DNA of 64,000 nucleotides. Source: Amycolatopsis sp. NBC_00345. Its GTDB lineage: Bacteria > Actinomycetota > Actinomycetes > Mycobacteriales > Pseudonocardiaceae. The DNA lies in contig NZ_CP107995.1 in the NCBI RefSeq assembly GCF_036116635.1, positions 7,874,001 through 7,938,000 on the forward strand, given 5' to 3'. The position numbers and the translations under genes are program-made. Under the pieces are notes generated by a model. That model was not told the DNA's origin. It searched no databases and worked only from the letters and a program-made list of their open reading frames with translations. Below, in pieces: positions 1 to 7,864 of the stretch. The first letter of the stretch is position 1; each line of letters starts with the position of its first letter.

Positions 1-544
1 GCGCGGCGGCCGACTGGGCCTCCGCCGAGAGCCCGGGGCCCTCCTGGCCGAAGAGCAGCAGGCAGTTGCGCGGCAGCTCGGCCGTCTCGACCGGCTGGGA
101 GCCCGGGGTGTTGTCCACGGCCACCAGCGCGATCCCCGACTCCGCGCAGAACGCCAGCAGCCCGCTCACGTCCGCGTGGTGGCGGAGGTGCTGGTAGCGG
201 TCCGTGACCATCGCGCCGCGGCGGTTCCAGCGGCGGCGGCCGACGATGTGCACCTCCGCGGCGGCGAAGGCGTTCGCGGTCCGGACCACGGTGCCGATGT
301 TGTGGTCGTGCTGGAAGTTCTCGATCGCCACGTGGAACGGGTGCCGCCGGGAGTCCACATCGGACACGATGGCCTCACGGCGCCAGTAGCGGTAGGCGTC
401 GACGACGTTGCGGCGGTCGCCGTTCGCCAGCAGCTCGGGATCGTAGCGCGGATCGTCCGGCCAGGGGCCCGGCCACGGTCCGACACCGACCTCTTCGCGG
501 CCCACCCACTCGGTGGGGCCGATTTCCTGCGATTCCGTCGTCAT
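1..544 (-). CDS. TrmH/SpoU-family RNA 2'-O-methyltransferase, C-terminus outside window
   Basis: Transfers a methyl group from SAM to a ribose 2'-OH of tRNA or rRNA; the target base cannot be told from sequence. The ATG is at 544 and about 181 codons are visible before the window edge. SPOUT motif 1 (asparagine-rich, NIGTVVRTAN) lies near residues 82-91 and motif 2 (LLFGQEGPGLS) near 163-173. Motif 3, with the catalytic loop, is beyond the edge. About 70 residues precede the fold, as in actinobacterial members. In mycobacteria a SpoU methylase also lies close to pyrE, which agrees with the gene at 3889-4452. The family is firm; the substrate is unknown. Confidence 0.85.
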   Translation of the reverse strand, partial: MTTESQEIGPTEWVGREEVGVGPWPGPWPDDPRYDPELLANGDRRNVVDAYRYWRREAIVSDVDSRRHPFHVAIENFQHDHNIGTVVRTANAFAAAEVHIVGRRRWNRRGAMVTDRYQHLRHHADVSGLLAFCAESGIALVAVDNTPGSQPVETAELPRNCLLLFGQEGPGLSAEAQSAAA

Positions 545-560
545 CAACGACGATTCTCGC

Positions 561-959
561 TCAGCCCAGGCGGACGCGGTGCGCCGCGGTGTCCTCGTGG
601 CGGTGACGCCAGCGGTGGTAGGCACCGACGTATGAGAAGACCAGCAGGCCCAGGGCCACGACGATCACCACCGGCAGCAGCGAACGCGGGATCACCGTGT
701 CGTAGAGGTAGTACGCGTTGAAGCCGCCCGGCAGGTCGCCGAGGCCCTCCTGCTGGCGGAAGAAGTTCTCCGCCGCGGTGAGCGGGCAGGGCACCGGCGT
801 CACGTTGACCAGCACGCCCCAGATCGCGAAGAACACGTGCACGAAGACGACCTTGGGCCAGCGCCAGGCGAGGAAACCGCCCAGCCCGATGAACAACAGG
901 GCCAGGATGTGCACCGCGACCGTCAGGTCAGCGAGGAAATGAGCCACCGATTCGTTCAC
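561..959 (-). CDS. DUF2784-like small membrane protein
   Basis: A 132-residue integral membrane protein with three to four hydrophobic segments (about residues 8-30, 36-55 and 95-115) and a His/Arg-rich cytoplasmic tail. Length, topology and the central segment with TPVPCPLT and ENFFR match DUF2784, a family of unknown function. The reading frame stays open further upstream, but I chose the GTG at 959 because hydrophobic, family-like sequence begins there and the upstream codons run into the repeat at 1138-1214. It ends 16 nt from the start of the SpoU gene. No function is proposed. Confidence 0.7.
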   Translation of the reverse strand: MNESVAHFLADLTVAVHILALLFIGLGGFLAWRWPKVVFVHVFFAIWGVLVNVTPVPCPLTAAENFFRQQEGLGDLPGGFNAYYLYDTVIPRSLLPVVIVVALGLLVFSYVGAYHRWRHRHEDTAAHRVRLG

Positions 960-1137
960 CGCCGCCCCCCTTCCCGAACCCCCTACCTGCGACGATACTC
1001 CGCCGAAGTCGTGTGGGAGCAGGAAAAACGGCCGCTCGCTGTGATGTTCAACCCACAGGAGCAACCTGTTCACCCGGGCGGTAACGGAGTCGTAACTCCG
1101 GGTGGGACCTCCTCCAGCCGGGTCCGGGTTGTTCCGC

Positions 1138-1214
1138 CCCAATGTGGCGTTGGTTGCGTTGGACGCACCGAACGCCACATTGGGTGCGTTGAGCGCACCG
1201 AACGCCACATTGGG
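1138..1214. repeat. Palindromic 3'-end element, AATGTGGCGTT family, with 30-bp direct repeat
   Basis: Two adjacent 30-bp units (1155-1184 and 1185-1214) differ at two positions, and each ends in AACGCCACATTGGG. The inverse sequence CCCAATGTGGCGTT at 1138-1151 pairs perfectly with 1171-1184 and equally well with 1201-1214, so two alternative hairpins are possible. The element lies 12 nt beyond the stop codon of the Asp23 gene at 1227, the same placement as the other palindromes in this window. Confidence 0.8.
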
Positions 1215-1226
1215 GCGCGTTCCGCG

Positions 1227-1733
1227 CTACCGGACGCGATCCCCGCCGGAAGAAGGCTCGTCGTCGGTGCTCGGGATGTACACGTCGCCGACGTTGATGT
1301 TCACCTCGACGACCTCCAGCCCGGTCATCCGCTCGATCGAGCCGACGACGTTGCGCCGCACGGAGCGCGCCAGGTCGGCGATGGGCACGCCGTACTCGAC
1401 GACGATCTCCAGGTCCACCGCGGCCTGCTTGGCGCCGACCTCGACGCTCACGCCCTGGCCGGCACTCGCGGACGCGCCCGGGATGCGGTCGCGCAGCGCG
1501 CCGAACGCCCGCGCGGCACCGCCGCCGAGTGCGTGCACGCCGGACACCTCACGCGTCGCGAGGCCGGCGATCTTCTGCACCACGGTGTCGGCGATCGTGG
1601 TGGTGCCCTGCTCGGTGACGAGCGGGCTGGTGTCCGTCCTGGTGGCCACCTCGGCCGGCTTCGCCACCGGCTTTTCGGCGGCGCTGCCGGCGGGCTTCTG
1701 GGCCGGCTTCACGGTCTTCTCGACGGTCGTCAT
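1227..1733 (-). CDS. Asp23/Gls24 family envelope stress response protein
   Basis: 168 residues. The first 40 are Ala/Lys/Pro-rich and probably disordered. The Asp23 fold follows, with the GTTTIADTVVQKIAGLATRE start, a VSVEVGAKQAAVDLEIVVEYG strand region split here only by description, and a closing VVEVNINVGDVYIP. Asp23 proteins in firmicutes are membrane-associated and respond to envelope stress; the actinobacterial role is not settled. It is the last gene of the ECF sigma operon read leftward from 3687, after a gap of 115 nt. The ATG at 1733 is preceded by GAGGGAGG at a suitable distance. Confidence 0.85.
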   Translation of the reverse strand: MTTVEKTVKPAQKPAGSAAEKPVAKPAEVATRTDTSPLVTEQGTTTIADTVVQKIAGLATREVSGVHALGGGAARAFGALRDRIPGASASAGQGVSVEVGAKQAAVDLEIVVEYGVPIADLARSVRRNVVGSIERMTGLEVVEVNINVGDVYIPSTDDEPSSGGDRVR

Positions 1734-1848
1734 CAGGTTCCTCCCTCGATTGCCTTAGTCACACAACGGTTTCTTGCCCCGTCAGCCCTAACGACACACC
1801 TGTCCGACGATCGTCACGACCCGATCGTGTGACGCGGGCCGCAGGATT

Positions 1849-2151
1849 TCAGAAGGCCGCGCCGTCGATGTCGGTGACGACCAGCCGCAGCTTCGCCGAG
1901 TCCCATCCGGTGCCGTCCAGCGCCGCGCGCACCGCCGCCGAGGCCGCTTCCAGCAGCGGCGGGAGCGGCAGCCGGGTCGCGATCAGGCGGATCTGCACCG
2001 TTTCCGGGCCGAGGTCGACGGCCGCGCCGGACCAGTCGCCGGGCACCCATGAGTGGTCCGGCGCGATGGGCGTCGCCGGCCGCAGGCCGTCCACCTTTTC
2101 CAGCGCGGCGACGATGCGGTCCGTCGTCTCGCGGGCGGTCGTGGTCGTCAC
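1849..2151 (-). CDS. Small hypothetical protein of the Asp23 operon
   Basis: A 100-residue soluble protein with no signal peptide or membrane segment. An N-terminal helix (TTDRIVAALEKVDGL) is followed by an alternating strand pattern ending in LRLVVTDIDG. The size and strand order suggest a small alpha/beta fold like its Asp23 neighbours, but I recognise no family. The GTG start overlaps the stop of the preceding gene as GTGA (2148-2151), so translation is probably coupled. Coupling to two Asp23 genes suggests a shared envelope-associated job, which is inference. Confidence 0.7.
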   Translation of the reverse strand: MTTTTARETTDRIVAALEKVDGLRPATPIAPDHSWVPGDWSGAAVDLGPETVQIRLIATRLPLPPLLEAASAAVRAALDGTGWDSAKLRLVVTDIDGAAF

Positions 2152-2561
2152 CGGCCCTCCGGCTCGACGGGAGAAACGGGCCCGACCGGCAAAGCGGGCG
2201 GAGCGGGCTCGATGTCCAGCACGGACACCACGACCTCGTCCACGGCCAGCCCGGTCTGCTCGGCGACCACCCGCGTCACCGCGCGCTGCACCGCGCGGCC
2301 GACGGCGGCGGCCTGGTCCACGCCGGAGGTCACGAGGTCGACCTGCACGGTCAGCCGCCCGTCCGCAGTGCGCACGCGGACGCCGTCAGCCGGCGCCGGG
2401 TCGAGCCCCTTCCAACGCTGGCGGGCCGCCCGCGTCCACGCCGTCACGAGCCCCACCAGGCCCGGTTCGAGCCGCACCACACCCGACGTGGCGAGCGCGG
2501 CGCGCGCGGCGACACTCGCCACCACCGGGTCGGCGATCACGTACTCGGCCTCGACTGTCAT
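2148..2561 (-). CDS. Asp23/Gls24 family protein, short form
   Basis: 137 residues, essentially one Asp23 domain. The N-terminal half has IADPVVASVAARAALATSG, and the middle has the family pattern of strand, variable loop and the helix DQAAAVGRAVQRAVTRVVAE. The strand VDEVVVSVLDIEP closes the fold before a short Pro-rich tail. The ATG at 2561 overlaps the TGA of the upstream gene as ATGA. It lacks the Lys/Pro-rich extension of the paralogue at 1227. It is the second of three Asp23-type genes in this operon and may form mixed assemblies with them; that is inference. Confidence 0.75.
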   Translation of the reverse strand: MTVEAEYVIADPVVASVAARAALATSGVVRLEPGLVGLVTAWTRAARQRWKGLDPAPADGVRVRTADGRLTVQVDLVTSGVDQAAAVGRAVQRAVTRVVAEQTGLAVDEVVVSVLDIEPAPPALPVGPVSPVEPEGR

Positions 2562-3124
2562 TCCCCGTCCTCGTACACGTCTTCCACCAGCAGGTCCAGC
2601 TTCGCGAGCGAGAGTCCCACCCGTGCCGCGGCCGCGGCCACGACGCGCTCGCGCACCCTGGCCAACGTCTCGCCGCCGTCCGCGTTCCCCAGCCGCACGA
2701 CCAGGGTGAGCTCGACCTCGACGACGCTCGCGCCGTCCGCGTCGACGCCCTCGGTCCGCACCCGGCACCGCCGGGCCCGCACGCCGCCGACCGAGTCCGC
2801 GGCGTACCGCAGGATCACGGCGACGGCCTGTTCGCTCACCTCGACCCCGCCGGGCTCCGGCGTCGGCAGGCTCAGCATCTGCCCGCGCCGCACCTCCGCG
2901 CGGACCGCCGACATGATGCGCCCCACCAGGTCCGGCGGGGCCGGATCGGGTTCTTCGACCAGCTCCTGCGTCGCCTCGCGCAGAGCCAGGAGGCTCTCCC
3001 GCGCGGTGCGGCAATGGGGGCAGGTCAATTCGTGCTCGTCCGCGTGCCCGGACCCGACCTCGTCGAGCCGGTCCCAGACCGTGTCCAGGTCCCGGCCGCA
3101 CGGGAGTTCGTAACTCTGGTTCAC
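2558..3124 (-). CDS. ZAS-like motif protein fused to an Asp23-like domain; candidate anti-sigma factor
   Basis: 188 residues. Near residues 30-40 is HELTCPHC, which fits the H-x3-C-x2-C zinc-binding anti-sigma (ZAS) motif of ECF anti-sigma factors. The rest resembles an Asp23 domain: a helix with DLVGRIMSAVRAE, then VEVSEQAVAVILRYAADSV and paired strands ending KLDLLVEDVYED. There is no membrane segment, so it would be a soluble anti-sigma. The GTG at 3124 overlaps the sigma-factor stop as GTGA, the usual arrangement of ECF/anti-sigma pairs. A start six bases upstream (3130) is possible. The ZAS motif and coupling are visible; the anti-sigma role is inferred. Confidence 0.7.
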   Translation of the reverse strand: MNQSYELPCGRDLDTVWDRLDEVGSGHADEHELTCPHCRTARESLLALREATQELVEEPDPAPPDLVGRIMSAVRAEVRRGQMLSLPTPEPGGVEVSEQAVAVILRYAADSVGGVRARRCRVRTEGVDADGASVVEVELTLVVRLGNADGGETLARVRERVVAAAAARVGLSLAKLDLLVEDVYEDGE

Positions 3125-3687
3125 CGCCACGGCTTCATCACCTCCGCCAGCTGCGCGCGGGCCCGCGCGATGCGGCCACGCACCGCTGTCCCGTTGGCAC
3201 CGACGACCTCGCCGATCTCGTCGTAGGAGCGACCGTGGACCTCGCGCAGCAGCCAGCACGCTCGTTGTTGCGGGGTGAGCTGCTGCAGTGCCTCGTTCAA
3301 CGCGGCCAGCTGGCCGCTGACCTGCGCCGCGTGCTCCGGCTGGGTGTCCGTCCGCGGGGACTCGGCCAGGTCGAGGTCGACGTCGGCCAGTGGGCGGCGG
3401 GCCCGGATCACGTTGAGGCAGCGGTTCGTCGTGCTCCGGTAGAGCCAGCCGACGAACGCGTTGTCGTCGCTGAGCTGCGCCAGCTTGCGCCACGCGCCGA
3501 GGAACACCTCCTGCACGACGTCCTCGGCGTCGCCGCGATGGTTGAGCATCTTCACGGCGAGCCGGAACATCGGTCCCTGGTAGCGCAGCACCAGCTGTTC
3601 GTAGGCCCGGACGTCGCCGTCGCGAGCGCGGCCCACGAGGGTCACGTCGTCGAGCGGCGTTCCGGGCTCCGCGCTGGCTGTGGTCAC
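3121..3687 (-). CDS. ECF-type RNA polymerase sigma factor
   Basis: 188 residues, normal for a sigma-70 family ECF factor. Region 2 runs from about residue 25 to 90 and contains the DAEDVVQEVFLGAWRKL helix that recognises the -10 element. Region 4 (about 125-185) has LTPQQRACWLLREVHGRSY and the helix-turn-helix DEIGEVVGANGTAVRGRIAR. The GTG at 3687 was chosen because AGGAGGT lies 4 nt upstream (3691-3697); longer frames reach into the palindrome at 3799. It heads a five-gene operon (3687 to 1227) of Asp23-type genes, so its regulon probably concerns the cell envelope. Confidence 0.9.
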   Translation of the reverse strand: MTTASAEPGTPLDDVTLVGRARDGDVRAYEQLVLRYQGPMFRLAVKMLNHRGDAEDVVQEVFLGAWRKLAQLSDDNAFVGWLYRSTTNRCLNVIRARRPLADVDLDLAESPRTDTQPEHAAQVSGQLAALNEALQQLTPQQRACWLLREVHGRSYDEIGEVVGANGTAVRGRIARARAQLAEVMKPWR

Positions 3688-3798
3688 GGCACCTCCTGCA
3701 AGGAGGACACCGCGGGGCGGGCGAACGTCACGCACGCATTGTCGGTGATGGTGGTCACGACGGCGAATCCGTGACCGCCCGTGTTCAAGAAGTGAGCG

Positions 3799-3855
3799 GT
3801 GCCCTGAAGGCCACCATGAGGGCACATACGTCCCTGAAGGTGGCCTTCAGGGCAC
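3799..3855. repeat. Palindromic 3'-end element, CCTGAAGGCCACC family, copy 1
   Basis: Perfect 17-bp arms GTGCCCTGAAGGCCACC (3799-3815) and their complement (3839-3855) enclose a 23-nt centre that pairs only partly. It lies between the sigma operon start and the end of pyrE, on the 3' side of pyrE. The same arm sequence recurs at 29482 and 37161. Confidence 0.85.
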
Positions 3856-3860
3856 AAGGT

Positions 3861-3880
3861 CGGCAGTGAGGAGACTGCCG
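3861..3880 (-). terminator. Small hairpin 8 nt after pyrE stop
   Basis: Arms CGGCAGT and ACTGCCG (7 bp, perfect) with a 6-nt loop, directly downstream of the pyrE stop at 3889-3891 and just before the larger palindrome at 3799-3855. There is no U-run. Possibly a U-tract-less terminator or an RNA 3'-end protector. Confidence 0.5.
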
Positions 3881-3888
3881 CCGTCCGC

Positions 3889-4452
3889 TCAGTTCAGGCC
3901 GAGGTCGTCCTTGCCGAGGATGTAGCGGTACTCGAGGCCTTCCTTCTCGATGGCCTCGCGGGCGCCGGTGTCCCGGTCGACCACGGTCGCGACGCCGGCC
4001 ACGATCGCCCCGGCCTCGCGCAGCGCCTCGACGGCGGCGAGGACGCTACCGCCGGTGGTGGAGGTGTCCTCGACGGCCAGCACGCGCTGGCCGCGGACCT
4101 CCACGCCCTCGATCCGGCGCTGCATGCCGTGCTCCTTGACCGCCTTGCGCACCACGAACGCGTCGAGCACCATGCCGTCCGCCGCGGCGGAGTGCAGCAT
4201 CGCCAGCGCGACCGGGTCGGCGCCGAGGGTCAGGCCGCCGGCGGCGACGTAGTCCCAGTCATGGGTGAGCTGCCGCAGGAGCTTGCCGATCAACGGCGCG
4301 GCCGCGTGCTGCAGGGTCGCGCGGCGGAGGTCGATGTAGTAATCGGCTTCCTTGCCGGAGGAGAGAGTCACCTTGCCGTGCACCACGGCCAGTTCGGTGA
4401 CCAGCCTGGCCAATTCGAGTTTCGCGGTCTGATCCAACCCGGGGTACGCCAC
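3889..4452 (-). CDS. pyrE: Orotate phosphoribosyltransferase
   Basis: Converts orotate and PRPP to orotidine 5'-phosphate in de novo pyrimidine synthesis. 187 residues from the GTG at 4452, typical length. It has the N-terminal hood with HGKVTLSSGKEADYYIDLR, the flexible-loop lysines in RKAVKEHGMQRRIEG, and the PRPP-binding loop VLAVEDTSTTGGS near residues 130-142. It ends in a separate transcript region followed by two hairpins (3861-3880 and 3799-3855). The upstream start codon is 37 nt from the stop of the ABC permease, which could place it downstream in the same transcript. Confidence 0.95.
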   Translation of the reverse strand: MAYPGLDQTAKLELARLVTELAVVHGKVTLSSGKEADYYIDLRRATLQHAAAPLIGKLLRQLTHDWDYVAAGGLTLGADPVALAMLHSAAADGMVLDAFVVRKAVKEHGMQRRIEGVEVRGQRVLAVEDTSTTGGSVLAAVEALREAGAIVAGVATVVDRDTGAREAIEKEGLEYRYILGKDDLGLN

Positions 4453-4489
4453 GGCCCAGAGTCTTACACACGACGCGGCGGACGGCGGG

Positions 4490-7021
4490 TCACTCCCCGA
4501 CGGCGGCCGCGTCGATGGGGCGTGCCCGCGTGGCGGCCCAGGCCGGCACCAGTGAGGCGAACAGCGCGAGCACCACGGCGATCCCGACCACGGACAGGTA
4601 GATCGCGGCCGGGCCGGTCGGCAGCACGGAGTCACTGGCCACCAGGCAGAACGGCACGATCGCGCCCGCCGAGACGACGGTGCCGAGCAGCACCCCGATC
4701 GTCGCGACCAGCCCGCCCTCGACGCCGGCCATCCGCAGCACCTGGGTGCGGGTGAAGCCGCCGAGGCGCTGCAGGCCGAACTCGCGCCGCCGCCGCGCGG
4801 TGGCCATCACGAGCGTGTTCACCACCGAGATCACCGTGTACGCGATGATCATCCCGATCATCAGGTAGTTCACCCACGCGCCGACCTGGTCACCCTTCGC
4901 GTGCGCGGCGACGAGCGAATCGCGGTCGCCCACGGACACGCCGGTCCCGGCGGTCGCGGCCTTCAGGTTCGTGGTGAGCGTGGCCGCGTCGACCCCAGGG
5001 ACGGCGCGCACGAGCAGCTGCGGCGGCAGGCCGGCGGTCGTGTGCGCGGCGAGCAGCCCGGCCGGGAAGACCAGGCTCTCGAACCCGGTGCGCTGGCTGA
5101 CGAGCGCGACGACGCGGACGCCCGCCCGGCTCCCGTCACCGAGCCGCAGCGTGATCCGGTCGCCGACGGTCCGGTGCAGAACCGCGGCGACCGTGTCCGG
5201 CAGCGCGACGGTCTCGCCGGTGAGCGCGTCGAGGCTGCCCGCGGTGACCTTGACCGACAGCGTCTGCGCGGCCGCGCCGCCGGTGACGCCGATCGCGGCA
5301 CTGCCGTCCTTGTCCTGGCTTTCGTCGAACGGCTCGGTGACGAATACCGTGCTGGTCACGTACTCCGAAACCCCGCCGACGCCCGGCGTCTGCTGGATCC
5401 GGCGCGTCAGCTCGGACGTGACGCCGGCGGGTGCGGCGACCACGGCGTCCGCGCGCAGGTCCTCGGTGAAAGCCTGCTGGGACACGGCCTGCTGGGTGGT
5501 CTGCAGGTAGATGTTCGCCGTCGCGATGCCGACGGCCAGCATGATCGGTGTGACGGCGCCCGACACCCGCAGCGCGCCGGCCCGGGTGTTGATCAGCGCG
5601 GTCCGCCCGACCACCCCGCCGAACGCCCGCATCGGCAGGTGCAGCAGCGCGGCCACCAGCTTCGTGACGCCGGGGCAGATCGCCGCGACGCCGATCGCCC
5701 AAAGCATCACCGCGGGCCCGGCGGTGCTCGCCGCGATCGGGCCGGTCATGACGGCCAGCGTGACGATGCCGAGGGCCGTCCCGCCGCCGAAGGACAGCAC
5801 GGCCATGATCAACCGCACCGGCGTCAACCAGCCGCGCGGCACGGCCGACTCGGCCAGCGCCTCCGTCGGGCGGACCCGACCGGCCCGCCGGCCCGCGACG
5901 AACGCCGCGATCAGCACGGCCACGAGCGTCGCCCCCGCGGCGACCACCTTCGGGAGCCAGCCCAGGTGGAACTCGACGACCTCGGCGACCGCCCCGGCGC
6001 CGGTCAGCCGGTCGAACAGCCACCGGCCGAGCAGCGGGCCGAGGCCCGCGGCGGCCGCGGCGGCGAGCACGCCGACCACCAGCGCCTCGCCCAGCACCAT
6101 CCGGCGCAGCTGGCGCGGCGTGGTGCCGATGGCGCGTAACAGAGCCAGTTCTCGTTGCCGCTGCTGGGTGGAGAGCAACAGGGTGCTCGCCACCACGAAG
6201 ACTGCGACCATTGTGGACAGTCCACCGGTGACGGCGGAGAGCACGACCAGGTTCTCGCCGCCCGACGCGGCCTCCGGGAACTCGGCGTGGCCACGGTCGT
6301 CGCCGGTGAGCACCACCGCGTCGCCGATCCCGGTGATCCGGCCCGCGACGGTCGCCGCGTCCTGGTCGGTGAAGACGCCGAAGTCGTCCACCTGGCCGGG
6401 ATGTCCGGAGAGGCGCTCGGCGTCGGCGGCCGCGAAGAAGACCGCGGGCTGAGTGGTGGTGTGCGGGGCGGCGGCGATCCCGGCGACGCGGTAATCGGCC
6501 GTGGCGCCGTGGGCCGCGAAGGCGAACGAACTACCCGGTGTCAGGCGCTTTTCCCGCGCCAGCACGGCATCAACGACAACCTCACCCGCGGCGGGCGCGT
6601 GCCCGGCGGTGAGGGCGTACGGCGTCAGCACGGCGGAATCCCAGGCGTGGCCCAGCGCGCTCGCGCCCGGCAGCACCACGGGGAAGTTCAGCTCACCGAC
6701 CACAGTGGACACACCGGGCGTGGCGCGAAGCCGGTCCGCGATGGTGGCGTCGAGGCGGGCGCGCTCGGGTAACGTCGCGCTCCTCGTCTTGACTTTGCCG
6801 TCCTCAGCCGGATTTTTCTTGTACATCTGGATTTCCTGCGGGCCGCTGACGACAATCGGCGCGGCCGCGAGCCGCTGTGGCGGCGCGTCGGCGAGGATGC
6901 CCGTCTCCATCAGACCGCCGCACGCCGAGATCATCAGCGCGCCGAAAAACGCGGCCACGAACGTGGCGACGAAACCACCCTTGCGCAGGCGGAGGGTGCG
7001 CAGTGCGAGACGGAACATCAT
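4490..7021 (-). CDS. FtsX/MacB-type ABC transporter permease
   Basis: 843 residues. One membrane helix lies near the N-terminus (KGGFVATFVAAFFGALMIS), then a large extracytoplasmic domain, then two blocks of three helices (about residues 250-400 and 720-840) each belonging to the FtsX fold. The second block has LGGFTRTQVLRMAGVEG, the coupling-helix region typical of these permeases. It partners the ATPase whose stop overlaps its start (ATGA, 7018-7021). Members of this family do mechanotransmission or export of lipoproteins, peptides or antibiotics; the substrate is not evident. An adjacent in-frame ATG at 7018 is an alternative start. Confidence 0.9.
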   Translation of the reverse strand: MMFRLALRTLRLRKGGFVATFVAAFFGALMISACGGLMETGILADAPPQRLAAAPIVVSGPQEIQMYKKNPAEDGKVKTRSATLPERARLDATIADRLRATPGVSTVVGELNFPVVLPGASALGHAWDSAVLTPYALTAGHAPAAGEVVVDAVLAREKRLTPGSSFAFAAHGATADYRVAGIAAAPHTTTQPAVFFAAADAERLSGHPGQVDDFGVFTDQDAATVAGRITGIGDAVVLTGDDRGHAEFPEAASGGENLVVLSAVTGGLSTMVAVFVVASTLLLSTQQRQRELALLRAIGTTPRQLRRMVLGEALVVGVLAAAAAAGLGPLLGRWLFDRLTGAGAVAEVVEFHLGWLPKVVAAGATLVAVLIAAFVAGRRAGRVRPTEALAESAVPRGWLTPVRLIMAVLSFGGGTALGIVTLAVMTGPIAASTAGPAVMLWAIGVAAICPGVTKLVAALLHLPMRAFGGVVGRTALINTRAGALRVSGAVTPIMLAVGIATANIYLQTTQQAVSQQAFTEDLRADAVVAAPAGVTSELTRRIQQTPGVGGVSEYVTSTVFVTEPFDESQDKDGSAAIGVTGGAAAQTLSVKVTAGSLDALTGETVALPDTVAAVLHRTVGDRITLRLGDGSRAGVRVVALVSQRTGFESLVFPAGLLAAHTTAGLPPQLLVRAVPGVDAATLTTNLKAATAGTGVSVGDRDSLVAAHAKGDQVGAWVNYLMIGMIIAYTVISVVNTLVMATARRRREFGLQRLGGFTRTQVLRMAGVEGGLVATIGVLLGTVVSAGAIVPFCLVASDSVLPTGPAAIYLSVVGIAVVLALFASLVPAWAATRARPIDAAAVGE

Positions 7022-7788
7022 GCCCCGCCCACGGCGACGCGACGCTGCGCGGCCCACGCGCCCAGGTGCGTCATCCGCTCGGCGACCGCCTCGGCGCTCG
7101 GGCGCTGCAGCTCGTCGGCCACCTGGCCGTCGGCGAGGAAAACGACGCGGTCGGCGTAGGAGGCGGCGACCGGGTCGTGCGTCACCATCACCACGGTCAG
7201 GCCGCCGCTGACGGACTGGCGCAGCAGGCCCAGCACGTCGGCCGCGGTGCGGGTGTCGAGCGCGCCAGTCGGCTCGTCGGCGAAGAGCACGGCGGGGCGC
7301 GTCACCAGCGCCCGCGCGATGGCGACGCGCTGCTGCTGGCCGCCGGAGAGCTGTCCGGGCAGGTGCTTGCGGCGGTCGGCGAGCCCGACGTGCGTGAGCA
7401 TGTCCGCCATCAGCCGCTTGTCCACTCGCTTGCGCGCGAGCTGCAGCGGCAGCACCACGTTCTGCTCGACGGTGAGCGCGGGCAGGAGGTTGAACGCCTG
7501 GAAGACGAAGCCGACACGGTCGCGTCGCAGCTTGGTCAGGTCGGTTTCCGACAGTTTCGCCAGGTCCTGGCCGTCGAGCCAGACCGAGCCGGACGTCGGC
7601 CGGTCGAGGCCCGCGGCGCAGTGCAGGAAGGTGCTCTTGCCGGACCCGGAAGGGCCCATCACGGCCGTGAAGCCGCCGCTGGGGAACGCCAGGCTCACCC
7701 CGCCCAGCGCCGCGACCGCCTCCGCGCCCCGCCCGTACTCCTTGCGGACCGCGTCGAGCCGGACCGCCTCGTTCCACCCAGTCGTCAT
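7018..7788 (-). CDS. ABC transporter ATP-binding protein (MacB/LolD type)
   Basis: 256 residues. Walker A GPSGSGKST is near residue 45, the Q-loop FQAFNLLPALTVEQNV near 95, the signature LSGGQQQRVAIARAL near 147, Walker B VLFADEPTGALD near 168, and the switch histidine in VMVTHDP near 202. The FQAFNLLP and DEPTGALD forms are characteristic of the LolD/MacB/FtsE subgroup, agreeing with the FtsX-type partner immediately downstream. A 20-residue tail follows the nucleotide-binding domain. The ATG at 7788 has no overlapping upstream gene, so this is the operon's first gene. Confidence 0.93.
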   Translation of the reverse strand: MTTGWNEAVRLDAVRKEYGRGAEAVAALGGVSLAFPSGGFTAVMGPSGSGKSTFLHCAAGLDRPTSGSVWLDGQDLAKLSETDLTKLRRDRVGFVFQAFNLLPALTVEQNVVLPLQLARKRVDKRLMADMLTHVGLADRRKHLPGQLSGGQQQRVAIARALVTRPAVLFADEPTGALDTRTAADVLGLLRQSVSGGLTVVMVTHDPVAASYADRVVFLADGQVADELQRPSAEAVAERMTHLGAWAAQRRVAVGGA

Positions 7789-7864
7789 GGGGAAAACGCT
7801 AGGCAGAACGGCGGGCGCGCACCCTGGTGCCAGCTCGCCGGGACGGGGTGGGGACAGCCCTACC

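Noticed and set aside
4490..7777. Permease with a 240-residue N-terminal extension
   Set aside because: The extension is the out-of-frame reading of the ABC ATPase gene. The true start is the ATG overlapping the ATPase stop.
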